Source: Akkermansia sp. (GTDB taxonomy: Bacteria; Verrucomicrobiota; Verrucomicrobiia; Verrucomicrobiales; Akkermansiaceae). From it: a DNA stretch of 14,116 nt. The translations under genes were made by a program, and so were the position numbers. The notes under the pieces were generated by a model. That model did no database searches. It saw nothing but the letters and a program-made list of their open reading frames with translations, and was not told where the DNA came from. Of this stretch, positions 1-6,164 are shown piece after piece (the first letter of the stretch is position 1; the number at the start of each line of letters is the position of its first letter). The DNA lies in contig JAFZGH010000007.1 in NCBI GenBank assembly GCA_017555465.1, forward strand, positions 1 through 14,116, in the 5' to 3' direction.

Positions 1-1389
1 GGCCTCGGCCACGCGCAGCAGGGCGGCGAGTTTCTGCACGCGCAGGCGGTCGCTCTGGCTGAGCAGGGCATAGGTGGGTTCTGCGGGTGTGGGGGCGCCG
101 TGGCGGTGGTAGCGCGCCAGCAGGCCCACTACCTCCACATCTGCCCGGGAGAGGCCGAATATTTCGGAGTTGAGGATGATATACTGGCTGTGGTGGTGGT
201 GTTTCTTGGGGTTGATGTAGCTGCCCACCTCGTGCAGGATGGCGGCCACCTTGAGCAGCAGGCGGTCGTGGCGGGTGAGGCCGTGCAGCTCCTGCAGCTG
301 GTCAAAGAGCTGCATGGTGAGGCGGCGGATCTGCTGCCCGTGCGCTTTATCCACGCGGTAGTGGTTGGCCAGCAGCACGGAGAAGTGCACTACTTCCTCC
401 TCCAGCGCCAGGTCATCGTGCCGGCCGGGCATAAGGTTGCGCAGGAAGGCGTGCGAGAATTCCTCTGCCGGGCACATGATGTGGCGGGGCTCCAGGTCGC
501 GCGCCACTGCCAGGTTGATGAGCACCGTGGGCAGCAGGGCGCAGAGGCTGGCGTAGTCCTCCTTGTAGCGCGCCTGGCGCTGGGCGGGCGGCGTGGCGGC
601 AATTTCGTGCGCCAGCTCGGTGAGGCTCTCTTCGCTGACATGCTCCCCTTGCGCAAGGGGAGAGGAAATGACATGGAAATCCGGCCCGAAGATGATGAGC
701 GCATCGGGCGGCTCGGGCAGGTCGTCCTCGATATCGTATACCACCTGTTCCATGATGCCGCGGATATGCTCGCGGATGAGTGAGCTTTCGCTCTCCGTTC
801 CGGCCATTTCTGCGGCATCGCTGATGGCGATGCCCGTGCGGTGGGCGCCCATGCGGTAGCTGGCGTAGTAGGTGATGCGGCCTTTGTCAAAAATCAGCAG
901 GCGGGTGTTGCCCGGGCCCACGTGCAGCACCAGCACACGCTGCGTGGCCAGCCCGGCATGCGAATCGAGCAGGGCGCGGGTGTTCAGGTAGAGCAGGCGG
1001 GTCATCTCGCCATCGTCCATCACCTCCAGCTGCAGGCCGCAGGTAATCTGCAGGCGGTTCACCAGGGTGTCCATGTTGCGCACATCCAGCAGAATATTGG
1101 TGGCCAGCAGGCGCACCTCCACCTTGCCCGCCAGCCGGTATTCGGCCAGCAATTCGTTGTAGCCCTGGGCAATCTGCACGCAGCGGTCCATCGTGTCGCG
1201 GGAGATGCAGCTGCCCTTGAACACATCGTGCGCCAATGCCACCGGCTGGGTGAGCACATCCAGCACGCGGGTTTCGCCGCCGCATTGCTCTGCCACCATC
1301 ATGGAGACGGCATCTGCCCCCAGGAAGATGACGGCTTTCACCACCGGAGTGGTGCGGGCGGAGCTGCTGCGGCGTGTTCTGGTCGGCAT
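1..1389 (-). CDS. Ppx/GppA-like protein with C-terminal HD domain, degenerate active site (3' end cut off by window)
   Basis: The frame is open from the ATG at 1389 to the window edge (463 codons, no stop), so the C-terminus is missing. The architecture is that of exopolyphosphatase/pppGpp phosphatase: an N-terminal actin-like (ASKHA) part and a C-terminal HD-type helical part with the family block LHEVGSYINPKKHHHHSQY (His 386 starts HEVG; E. coli Ppx also has HEVG). The ASKHA part is decayed at both phosphate loops. The usual D-x-G-S-N-S near the start is FLGADA (residues 22-27), and the usual DIGGGSTE is HVGPGNTR (156-163). ATSALR is ATNILL. Fold membership is clear, but catalysis on polyP or pppGpp is doubtful; a binding or regulatory role is possible. 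An in-frame ATG lies at 1398, but a -10 box abuts it, so I prefer 1389. A 20-base palindrome lies within the gene at 643-662. It is divergent from the ABC ATPase gene. Confidence 0.8.
   Translation of the reverse strand, partial: MPTRTRRSSSARTTPVVKAVIFLGADAVSMMVAEQCGGETRVLDVLTQPVALAHDVFKGSCISRDTMDRCVQIAQGYNELLAEYRLAGKVEVRLLATNILLDVRNMDTLVNRLQITCGLQLEVMDDGEMTRLLYLNTRALLDSHAGLATQRVLVLHVGPGNTRLLIFDKGRITYYASYRMGAHRTGIAISDAAEMAGTESESSLIREHIRGIMEQVVYDIEDDLPEPPDALIIFGPDFHVISSPLAQGEHVSEESLTELAHEIAATPPAQRQARYKEDYASLCALLPTVLINLAVARDLEPRHIMCPAEEFSHAFLRNLMPGRHDDLALEEEVVHFSVLLANHYRVDKAHGQQIRRLTMQLFDQLQELHGLTRHDRLLLKVAAILHEVGSYINPKKHHHHSQYIILNSEIFGLSRADVEVVGLLARYHRHGAPTPAEPTYALLSQSDRLRVQKLAALLRVAEA
643..669. 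repeat. Perfect palindrome inside the Ppx-like coding region
   Basis: CTCCCCTTGCGCAAGGGGAG (643-662) is a perfect 10-bp inverted repeat with no loop, followed on the plus strand by AGGAAAT. That is one mismatch from the ATGAAAT spacer that separates hairpins in the array at 13103-13446, where one hairpin also has CCCTTGCGCA/GCAAGGG arms. On the coding (minus) strand it is read in frame as part of SSPLAQGEH (about residues 241-250). This suggests an in-frame palindromic insertion, by inference. Confidence 0.55.
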
Positions 1390-1398
1390 ACTGTGCAT

Positions 1399-1425
1399 TC
1401 TATACCAGACCGCCCGCCAATTCAA
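1399..1425 (-). promoter_or_regulatory. Predicted extended -10 promoter of the Ppx-like gene
   Basis: Read on the minus strand, TTGAAT (1425-1420) is followed after 15 bases by TATAGA (1404-1399), with TG one base before the -10 (extended -10). Transcription would start around 1392, only about 3 bases before the ATG at 1389. The spacing is short, so this is moderate evidence. Confidence 0.45.
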
Positions 1426-1454
1426 GCCCCCAGTGGCATGTTTTCATTTGAAAA

Positions 1455-1483
1455 TTGCATTCCATGGGCCGATTTGCTACAAT
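1455..1483 (+). promoter_or_regulatory. Predicted sigma70 promoter of the ABC ATPase gene
   Basis: TTGCAT (1455-1460), a 17-base spacer, then TACAAT (1478-1483). The expected start is about 1490, two bases before the ATG at 1492, so the mRNA would be essentially leaderless. Confidence 0.65.
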
Positions 1484-1491
1484 GCCCGCAC

Positions 1492-2271
1492 ATGGCATAT
1501 CTGGAGCTAGAGCATGTGAGCGTGCATTTTCCGGTGCGCAACACCTGGGGCACCACCGGGGAGGTGGTGCGTGCGGTGGATGATGTTTCGCTTTCTATCC
1601 CCCGTGGCAGTATTCTGGGCCTGGTGGGCGAGAGCGGTTGCGGCAAATCGACCCTCTCCCGCGCCATCATGCAGCTGCAGCCTGTGACCAGTGGCCGCAT
1701 TGTGCTGGATGGTACTGACCTGACCGCCTTGCCGCCGCGCGAGGTGCGCCGCCGCCGGCTGGATTTCCAGATGGTGTTCCAGGATCCCTACGCCTCGCTC
1801 AATCCGCGTTTCAGCATTTTCTCCACCCTGGCTGAGGCGCTGGGCCAGCGCGAGCCGCTGCCGCGGCGCGGTCGCGAGGAAGCTGTGGCGGAACTCATGG
1901 AACGCGTGGGGCTGAGCCCTGAGCATATGTACAAATACCCGCATGAATTTTCCGGTGGCCAGCGCCAGCGCATCGCCATAGCCCGCGCCATTGCGCCGCG
2001 CCCCGCCCTGCTGCTGGCGGATGAACCGGTCTCTGCGCTCGATGTCTCTATCCAGAGCCAGATTCTCAACCTGCTCACCGATCTGGTGAAGGATATGGGA
2101 ATCACCATGATTTTCATCTCACACGACCTCGGCGTGGTGCATTATCTGGCGGATGATATTGCCGTGATGCGCCGCGGCCGCATCGTGGAATACGGCACGG
2201 CAGATGCGGTGTTCCACCACCCGCAGGCAGAATACACCCGCACCCTGCTGGCCGCTGTACCGACACTATGA
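1492..2271 (+). CDS. Oligopeptide/dipeptide-type ABC transporter ATP-binding protein (OppF/DppF-like)
   Basis: 259-aa cytoplasmic ATPase that would energise a peptide (or related) importer. Domains in order: Walker A GESGCGKST (47-54 region), Q-loop VFQDPYASLNPR (95-106) typical of the Opp/Dpp/Nik group, ABC signature FSGGQRQR (153-160), Walker B LLLADEP with SALD D-loop (173-184), and H-loop SHD (210-212). The C-terminal end HPQAEYTRTLLAAVP is the conserved tail of OppF/DppF proteins. It is shorter than the usual 300-330 aa because the long C-terminal regulatory extension is absent. The ATG at 1492 is chosen because the homology begins at once (AYLELEHVSVHFP) and a promoter ends 9 bases before it. 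The frame stays open further upstream, but that stretch is antisense to the neighbour's start. No permease or binding-protein gene lies in the window, so the substrate cannot be assigned. Confidence 0.9.
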   Translation: MAYLELEHVSVHFPVRNTWGTTGEVVRAVDDVSLSIPRGSILGLVGESGCGKSTLSRAIMQLQPVTSGRIVLDGTDLTALPPREVRRRRLDFQMVFQDPYASLNPRFSIFSTLAEALGQREPLPRRGREEAVAELMERVGLSPEHMYKYPHEFSGGQRQRIAIARAIAPRPALLLADEPVSALDVSIQSQILNLLTDLVKDMGITMIFISHDLGVVHYLADDIAVMRRGRIVEYGTADAVFHHPQAEYTRTLLAAVPTL

Positions 2272-2291
2272 AGTGAATAGTGAATAGTTTT
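2270..2291 (+). repeat. Short heptad repeat before the RhuM gene
   Basis: Directly after the ABC gene stop the sequence reads AGTGAAT, AGTGAAT, AGTTTTC: a tandem 7-base unit ending in TGAAT. It resembles the heptads around the four-helix-bundle gene (GTTGAAT, GTAGAAT). Only one side is present; no matching inverted arm is seen after the RhuM gene or its partner. Confidence 0.5.
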
Positions 2292-2299
2292 CTGCACCT

Positions 2300-3301
2300 A
2301 TGAATACCGAGCTTCAATTTCTTTTGTACGATGACCCGTCTGAAAATAACAACATAAACGTGGTCATCAAGGATGATACAATCTGGGCTACTCAGAAAAC
2401 AATTGCGGAGTTGTATGGAGTACAGATCCCAGCAATTAGCAAGCATCTTAAGAATATTTACGATGAGGGAGAATTAGAGGATTCTGCGACTATTTCCAAA
2501 ATGGAAATAGTCGTGAATCGCGGTTTTCGAGGAGCGGTAAAAGAAGATATGATTTTCTACAATCTCGATGCCATTATTTCGGTGGGGTATCGAGTAAATT
2601 CGCGTAAGGCTACGCGGTTCCGCCAGTGGGCTACGCGCACGCTCAATGAGTTCATTCGCAAGGGCTTTGTGATGGACGATGAACGCCTGAAGCAAGGGCA
2701 GGCTGCTTTCGGCAAGGATTATTTCCGCGAATTGCTGGAGCGTGTGCGCTCCATCCGCGCGAGCGAGCGCCGCATCTGGCAGCAGATTACCGACATCTTT
2801 GCAGAATGCAGCATTGATTACGACCGTGAGTCGCAGACCTGCCGTAATTTCTATGCCTTGGTGCAGAATCGTTTCCATTTTGCCATCACGGGTAAGACGG
2901 CTGCGGAGATTGTGTATGATTCTGCTGACCACACCAAGGAAAATATGGGGCTGCTCACCTGGAAACGCGCCCCGGAGGGCCGAATCCTGAAATCGGATGT
3001 GACTGTGGCTAAGAATTATCTGGATGAAAAGCAGATTCGCCGCCTGGAGCGTGCTGTGACGGGCTTTTTTGACTACATTGAGGACCTTGTGGAGCGCGAA
3101 AACACCTTTAACATGGCTCAGTTTGCCGAAAGTGTGAACGAATTCCTGGCTTTCCGTCGCTATGAGTTGCTGCCGGATAAAGGGCGTATTTCGCATGCGC
3201 AGGCAGAGGCCAAGGCACACGCAGAGTACGATATCTTTAACAGGACCCAGCTCATCGATTCAGATTTCGATAAACTGGTGCGCCGCACTCGTGAATCATG
3301 A
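2300..3301 (+). CDS. RhuM-family protein
   Basis: 333-aa protein of the virulence RhuM family (named after a gene of Salmonella pathogenicity island 3), a cytoplasmic family of unproven biochemical function found patchily on genomic islands and near mobile elements and defence genes. The N-terminal part carries the family blocks: TIWATQKTIAELYGV (a helix-turn-helix-like segment), ISKHLKNIYDEGEL, the Y-N-L-D motif before GYRVNS, and FRQWATRTLNEFI. The central and C-terminal parts include the block around NFYALVQNRFHFAITGKTAAEI and a helical tail. Length is normal for the family. Base composition is visibly richer in A+T over the first 300 bases than in neighbouring core genes, and a heptad repeat precedes it, both suggesting acquisition. 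The TGA stop overlaps the next gene's start (ATGA), so the two are probably translated together. No Shine-Dalgarno sequence is obvious before the ATG. Confidence 0.85.
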   Translation: MNTELQFLLYDDPSENNNINVVIKDDTIWATQKTIAELYGVQIPAISKHLKNIYDEGELEDSATISKMEIVVNRGFRGAVKEDMIFYNLDAIISVGYRVNSRKATRFRQWATRTLNEFIRKGFVMDDERLKQGQAAFGKDYFRELLERVRSIRASERRIWQQITDIFAECSIDYDRESQTCRNFYALVQNRFHFAITGKTAAEIVYDSADHTKENMGLLTWKRAPEGRILKSDVTVAKNYLDEKQIRRLERAVTGFFDYIEDLVERENTFNMAQFAESVNEFLAFRRYELLPDKGRISHAQAEAKAHAEYDIFNRTQLIDSDFDKLVRRTRES

Positions 3302-3714
3302 CTGATACTCTTCATCCCTGTGTGAGGCCGCGGCGGCGCTTTGTGCTTGCCTTTGTGGGGGTGTGCATGCTGTGGGTTCTGGTGGCTTTCTGTTGCTATG
3401 GTGTTGGTTCTGCGGAGTTTGCCTTGTTGTTTCTGCTGGGTGCAGGAATGCTGCTTATACCCAGCCGCACGAGCTATGGTACTCTGATGCAGCTGGTGGG
3501 TCTGGCAATACCGTTAAGCGGGGCTGTTGCGGCGGGAATCATGGTGATGGAGTTGTTGTATCCTTCTGCGGAAAAGGTTCCCTGTACCCAGATGGCCATA
3601 TTTCCGTTTATGGTGGTGTGGTTTGCGGGGCCGGTCTTTTACCCCCTCGGTTTTGCGCTGGTGGTTCTTTTTGAGCGTCGGAGAGTAGCAGAGCGGCAGA
3701 AGATGCAGAAATAA
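3298..3714 (+). CDS. Small membrane protein coupled to the RhuM gene
   Basis: 138-aa hydrophobic protein I do not recognise. After a basic N-terminus (VRPRRRF) there are about four membrane-spanning stretches: residues 15-36 (VLAFVGVCMLWVLVAFCCYG), 39-56, 63-86 and 101-124, ending in a charged tail ERRRVAERQKMQK. The arrangement suggests an inner-membrane protein with both termini in the cytoplasm. Its ATG overlaps the stop of the RhuM gene by four bases (ATGA), indicating translational coupling and possibly a shared function. The codon style is G/T-rich and less constrained than in the core genes nearby. An ORF in another frame overlaps it but lacks coherent features. Confidence 0.7.
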   Translation: MTDTLHPCVRPRRRFVLAFVGVCMLWVLVAFCCYGVGSAEFALLFLLGAGMLLIPSRTSYGTLMQLVGLAIPLSGAVAAGIMVMELLYPSAEKVPCTQMAIFPFMVVWFAGPVFYPLGFALVVLFERRRVAERQKMQK

Positions 3715-3744
3715 CTGGCAGGGGCAGGTGAATTGTGGTAGATT
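3715..3744 (+). promoter_or_regulatory. Possible promoter of the RlpA-like gene
   Basis: CTGGCA (3715-3720), 18 bases, then TAGATT (3739-3744). The start would be about 3751, exactly the A of the ATG, giving a leaderless transcript. The -35 matches the consensus at only 4 of 6 positions. Confidence 0.4.
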
Positions 3745-3750
3745 GGCAGC

Positions 3751-4230
3751 ATGGTACGTTTTTTTTCATGTTTAGCGGCTGTGGGCATGTTGTTGCTGGT
3801 GGGGTGTCAGCAGGTGCTGCACCCGGGCTGGCCGGAGTACAAGGGGTATAAGAAAGCTCCGTATACGGTGAAAGGGACGCGCTTTGTGCCCATGAGCGTG
3901 GAGAGTGCGCTGCACTACAAGGCCACCGGCATTGCCTCGCATTATGAGGCGGATGGTGATATCGGCGCCATTGGGCAGAAGCTCTACCGCCACAAGCGCT
4001 ATGCCGCGCACCGCACGCTGCCGCTGCCCTGCACGGTGCGCGTTACCTGCCACCGCACGGGCAAGAGCTGCATTGTGCGCGTGGCTGACCGCGGGCCGTA
4101 TATCCACGGCCGCCTCATCGATGTGGGCACCAAGGTGGCCAAGGAACTGGGTTTCTACGAGCGCGGGCTCGATACCGTGACTGTGGAGGTCATCTCTGTG
4201 GGCGATGGCAAGTGGCGCCGTTATCCGTAA
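3751..4230 (+). CDS. RlpA-like septal ring lipoprotein / lytic transglycosylase domain
   Basis: 159-aa lipoprotein: basic start, hydrophobic stretch AAVGMLLLV, and lipobox LVGC with Cys 19 as the acylated residue, so it is exported and membrane-anchored. Residues 37-48 (PYTVKGTRFVPM) match the motif preceding the double-psi beta-barrel of RlpA. The barrel (about 58-150) has GIASHYE, AAHRTLPL (His 87), VRVADRGPY (Asp 113) and GRLIDVGTKVAKELGF. The His and Asp correspond to residues needed by RlpA enzymes that cut denuded peptidoglycan glycans. The usual tryptophan and glycine-rich loop after GIAS (WYGPGFHG...) is replaced by HYEADGDIGAIG, so activity is likely but not certain. There is no C-terminal SPOR domain, so septal targeting by denuded glycan binding is not expected from this protein alone. 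A palindromic element begins directly after the stop. Confidence 0.85.
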   Translation: MVRFFSCLAAVGMLLLVGCQQVLHPGWPEYKGYKKAPYTVKGTRFVPMSVESALHYKATGIASHYEADGDIGAIGQKLYRHKRYAAHRTLPLPCTVRVTCHRTGKSCIVRVADRGPYIHGRLIDVGTKVAKELGFYERGLDTVTVEVISVGDGKWRRYP

Positions 4231-4291
4231 GTCCGAACGCAGTGAGGATATCTCCCCTTAGGGGGAGACGATATCCTCCCGCTGGTCGGAC
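4231..4291. repeat. 61-bp palindromic element after the rlpA-like gene
   Basis: Nested inverted repeat: GTCCGA/TCGGAC at the ends (4231-4236, 4286-4291), an imperfect internal loop, then GAGGATATC/GATATCCTC (4244-4252, 4270-4278), and TCCCC/GGGGA at the tip. It starts at the base after the TAA stop. It is not itself followed by a T-run; the true terminator is the next element. It may be a mobile palindromic unit or an mRNA 3'-end stabiliser. Confidence 0.6.
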
Positions 4292-4292
4292 G

Positions 4293-4329
4293 AAAAAAAT
4301 CCCCATTCCTTACGGAACGGGGATTTTTT
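4293..4329. terminator. tsf: Bidirectional rho-independent terminator between rlpA-like gene and tsf
   Basis: The stem ATCCCC-ATTCC / GGAAC-GGGGAT with loop TTAC is flanked by A7 on the left (4293-4299) and T6 on the right (4324-4329). It therefore works for the rlpA-like gene on the plus strand and for rpsB-tsf on the minus strand. Confidence 0.85.
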
Positions 4330-4348
4330 GAGGTATTAAAACCAGGGC

Positions 4349-5215
4349 TTAGGCGCCGAGCTGGAAGCGCTCGAAAGCCTTCACGGTGATGGTGTCGCCC
4401 AGGGTCTTGCCGGTGGCGGCCACGAGGGCCTCAACGGACATGGAGGGGTCCTTCACGAACTCCTGGCTCAGGAGGCAGCTCTGCTTGTAGAGAGCCTTGA
4501 GCTTGCCGGGGAGAATCTTCTCCAGCAGGTGCTCGGGCTTGCCTTCAGCGATGAGCTGAGCCTTGGCAATCTCCTGTTCCTCGGCCACGAAAGCGGGGTC
4601 AAGGGAGGTGGAGTCCACGCTCTTGGGAGCGCAGGCAGCGATGTGCAGGGTGATGTCCTTGCAGAGGGTCTGGTAAGCCTCGGCAGCGGCGGTCTCGGCC
4701 TTGCCGGTTTCCACCTGCAGGAGCACGCCCACCTTGCCACCCATGTGGATGTAGGAGGTCACGGTGCCCTCGCCGGCCAGCGTGTAGCGGCCGAACTTGC
4801 GCAGCTTCATGTTCTCACCGATGGCGGCGCACTGCTCAGCAATGTACTTCTCCACGGTGGTGCCTTCCATGGCTACTTCCAGAGCCTCAGCCAGCGTAGC
4901 GGCGGAGGAGGCCTTCAGCACGGCGGCTACCTGAGCCACCAGGGACTGGAACTTCTCGCCCTTGGAGCAGAAGTCAGTCTCGCAGTTGATTTCGAGGATG
5001 ATGCCATCCTTGCCTTCAACCACGGTGGTCACGATACCCTCCTTAGCCTCGCGGTCGGCCTTCTTGGCGGCCTTGGCGATGCCCTTCTCGCGGAGGTACT
5101 TCACGGCTTCGTCCATGTTGCCGTCGCACTCCATGAGGGCCTTCTTGCAGTCCATCATGCCGGCGTCGGTCTTGACGCGCAGCTCTTTCACCATTGCGGG
5201 TGTGATATCAGCCAT
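4349..5215 (-). CDS. tsf: Translation elongation factor Ts
   Basis: 288-aa EF-Ts, the guanine-nucleotide exchange factor that releases GDP from EF-Tu. The N-terminal UBA-like domain (1-55) carries the signature VKELRVKTDAGMMDCKKAL. The core has INCETDF (around 76-82), with the Thr-Asp-Phe residues that contact EF-Tu. A further domain includes HMGGKVGVLLQVE and HIAACAP, and the tail LLSQEFVKDPSMSV is the usual C-terminal block. Length is normal for the full-size bacterial form. It lies 25 bases downstream of rpsB on the same strand, the near-universal rpsB-tsf operon, and ends at the bidirectional terminator at 4293-4329. No Shine-Dalgarno sequence precedes the ATG. Confidence 0.97.
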   Translation of the reverse strand: MADITPAMVKELRVKTDAGMMDCKKALMECDGNMDEAVKYLREKGIAKAAKKADREAKEGIVTTVVEGKDGIILEINCETDFCSKGEKFQSLVAQVAAVLKASSAATLAEALEVAMEGTTVEKYIAEQCAAIGENMKLRKFGRYTLAGEGTVTSYIHMGGKVGVLLQVETGKAETAAAEAYQTLCKDITLHIAACAPKSVDSTSLDPAFVAEEQEIAKAQLIAEGKPEHLLEKILPGKLKALYKQSCLLSQEFVKDPSMSVEALVAATGKTLGDTITVKAFERFQLGA

Positions 5216-5240
5216 TGTCTTGGAATAAAGGGGTTAGGAT

Positions 5241-5924
5241 TTAGGCGGGCTTGTTCTTGTTGATAGCCTCTACGAGCACGGAGAGGATCAGACGGATGGA
5301 GCGCACGGCGTCGTCGTTGCCGGGGATGGGGAAATCCACGGTTTCGGGGTCGGCGTTCGTGTCGGTCAGCACGATCACGGGGATACCCAGGATGTGGGCC
5401 TCGCGGATAGCGATGTCCTCGTGGTCAGCGCCGATGGCAATCATCACGTCGGGAGCGCCACCCATGTTGCGGATACCCTGCAGGTTGCGCTGCAGCTTCT
5501 CGCGCTCACGGGCCAGAGCGGCGAGCTCCTTCTTGGACATGCTCTTGTACTCGGGCTGCTTGTCGAGGTTCTCGAGGTAGTCAAGACGGGCAATGCTCTT
5601 CTTGATGGTGGTCATGTTGGTGAGCATACCGCCAAGCCAGCGGAAGTTCACGTAGTACTGACCAGTAGCCTCAGCGGCTTCCTTCACAGCTTCCTGAGCC
5701 TGGCGCTTGCAACCCACGAACAGAATCTTCTTGTTCTTGGCAGCGAGTTCACCCACGAAGGAGCTGGCCTTGTCGAGGCACTTCTCGGTCTCTTCCAGGT
5801 TGATGATGTGGATGCCATTCTTCTGGGTGAGAATGTACTTCTTCATGTTCGGATGCCACTTGCGGGTCTGGTGACCAAAGTGAACACCGGCTTCCACCAT
5901 CTTCGTAACGAGTTCGTTAATCAT
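5241..5924 (-). CDS. rpsB: 30S ribosomal protein S2
   Basis: 227-aa S2, assembled late on the small subunit near the head-platform junction. The start at 5924 is chosen because MINELVTKMVEAGVHFGHQTRKWHPNMKKYI is the classical N-terminus (split here: GVHFGHQTRKWHP at 13-25); the upstream in-frame ATG at 5966 would add 14 unrelated residues inside the leader. Other family blocks: RWLGGMLTN, LQGIRNMGGAPDVMI, DTNADPETVDFPIPGNDDA. It is the first gene of the rpsB-tsf operon, with a strong promoter about 110 bases upstream and a structured leader. The start codon is preceded by an A/C-rich stretch without Shine-Dalgarno complementarity. Confidence 0.97.
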   Translation of the reverse strand: MINELVTKMVEAGVHFGHQTRKWHPNMKKYILTQKNGIHIINLEETEKCLDKASSFVGELAAKNKKILFVGCKRQAQEAVKEAAEATGQYYVNFRWLGGMLTNMTTIKKSIARLDYLENLDKQPEYKSMSKKELAALAREREKLQRNLQGIRNMGGAPDVMIAIGADHEDIAIREAHILGIPVIVLTDTNADPETVDFPIPGNDDAVRSIRLILSVLVEAINKNKPA

Positions 5925-5942
5925 TGTATTTGTGTATGTTGT

Positions 5943-6005
5943 GTGCAACCTTGCGGCAGGATGCACGGGTTTTTGGAAGGTGCTGCGCTTAGCCCCCAGC
6001 CCTCC
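5943..6005 (-). promoter_or_regulatory. rpsB: Structured rpsB leader, possible S2 autoregulation site
   Basis: The roughly 108-base leader can form two hairpins. The proximal one pairs GTGCA/TGCAC (5962-5966 with 5943-5947), with an inner CCT/AGG. The distal one pairs GGAGG-GCTG with CAGC-CCTTCC (6005-5975). rpsB leaders bind S2 for feedback control in some bacteria; that function here is inference. Confidence 0.35.
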
Positions 6006-6038
6006 GTTGTTGGTATTGCAGCATCAGCGGGGACGCAG

Positions 6039-6067
6039 AGAATACCCCCAAATCCCCTCATTGTCAA
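6039..6067 (-). promoter_or_regulatory. rpsB: rpsB-tsf promoter
   Basis: On the minus strand, TTGACA (6067-6062), exactly 17 bases, then TATTCT (6044-6039). The expected start is near 6032, giving a leader of about 108 bases. Confidence 0.8.
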
Positions 6068-6116
6068 TGCAAATTTTAGAATTTTAACGCTGAATTTTCA
6101 ATGGGTAGAGACAAGT

Positions 6117-6147
6117 TCGCCGCGCTTGCCAGGGGGCAGCGCGGCGA
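6117..6147 (-). terminator. Hairpin after the DUF3592-like gene (weak terminator candidate)
   Basis: 10-bp perfect stem TCGCCGCGCT/AGCGCGGCGA with an 11-base loop, 18 bases past the stop of the membrane-protein gene. On the minus strand it is followed by ACTTGTCTC rather than a T-run, so it may block transcripts weakly or protect the 3' end. Confidence 0.4.
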
Positions 6148-6164
6148 GGGAGATGAGGGAGGAA

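Noticed and set aside
100..783. Plus-strand ORF opposite the Ppx-like gene
   Set aside because: It is the antisense of a gene with clear family motifs; long antisense frames are expected at this GC content. The same applies to plus-strand frames opposite tsf, rpsB, trmD, prfB and recR.
841..1491. N-terminal extension of the ABC ATPase
   Set aside because: The frame is open upstream, but it is antisense to the Ppx-like gene, has no homology, and a good promoter lies just before 1492.
3363..3674. Second ORF within the small membrane protein gene
   Set aside because: It overlaps in another frame, is rich in Gly, Cys and Val without coherent segments, and has no coupling to the RhuM gene.
5925..5966. 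Longer rpsB start at 5966
   Set aside because: It would add 14 residues unlike S2 and lies in the structured leader; the conserved N-terminus begins at 5924.
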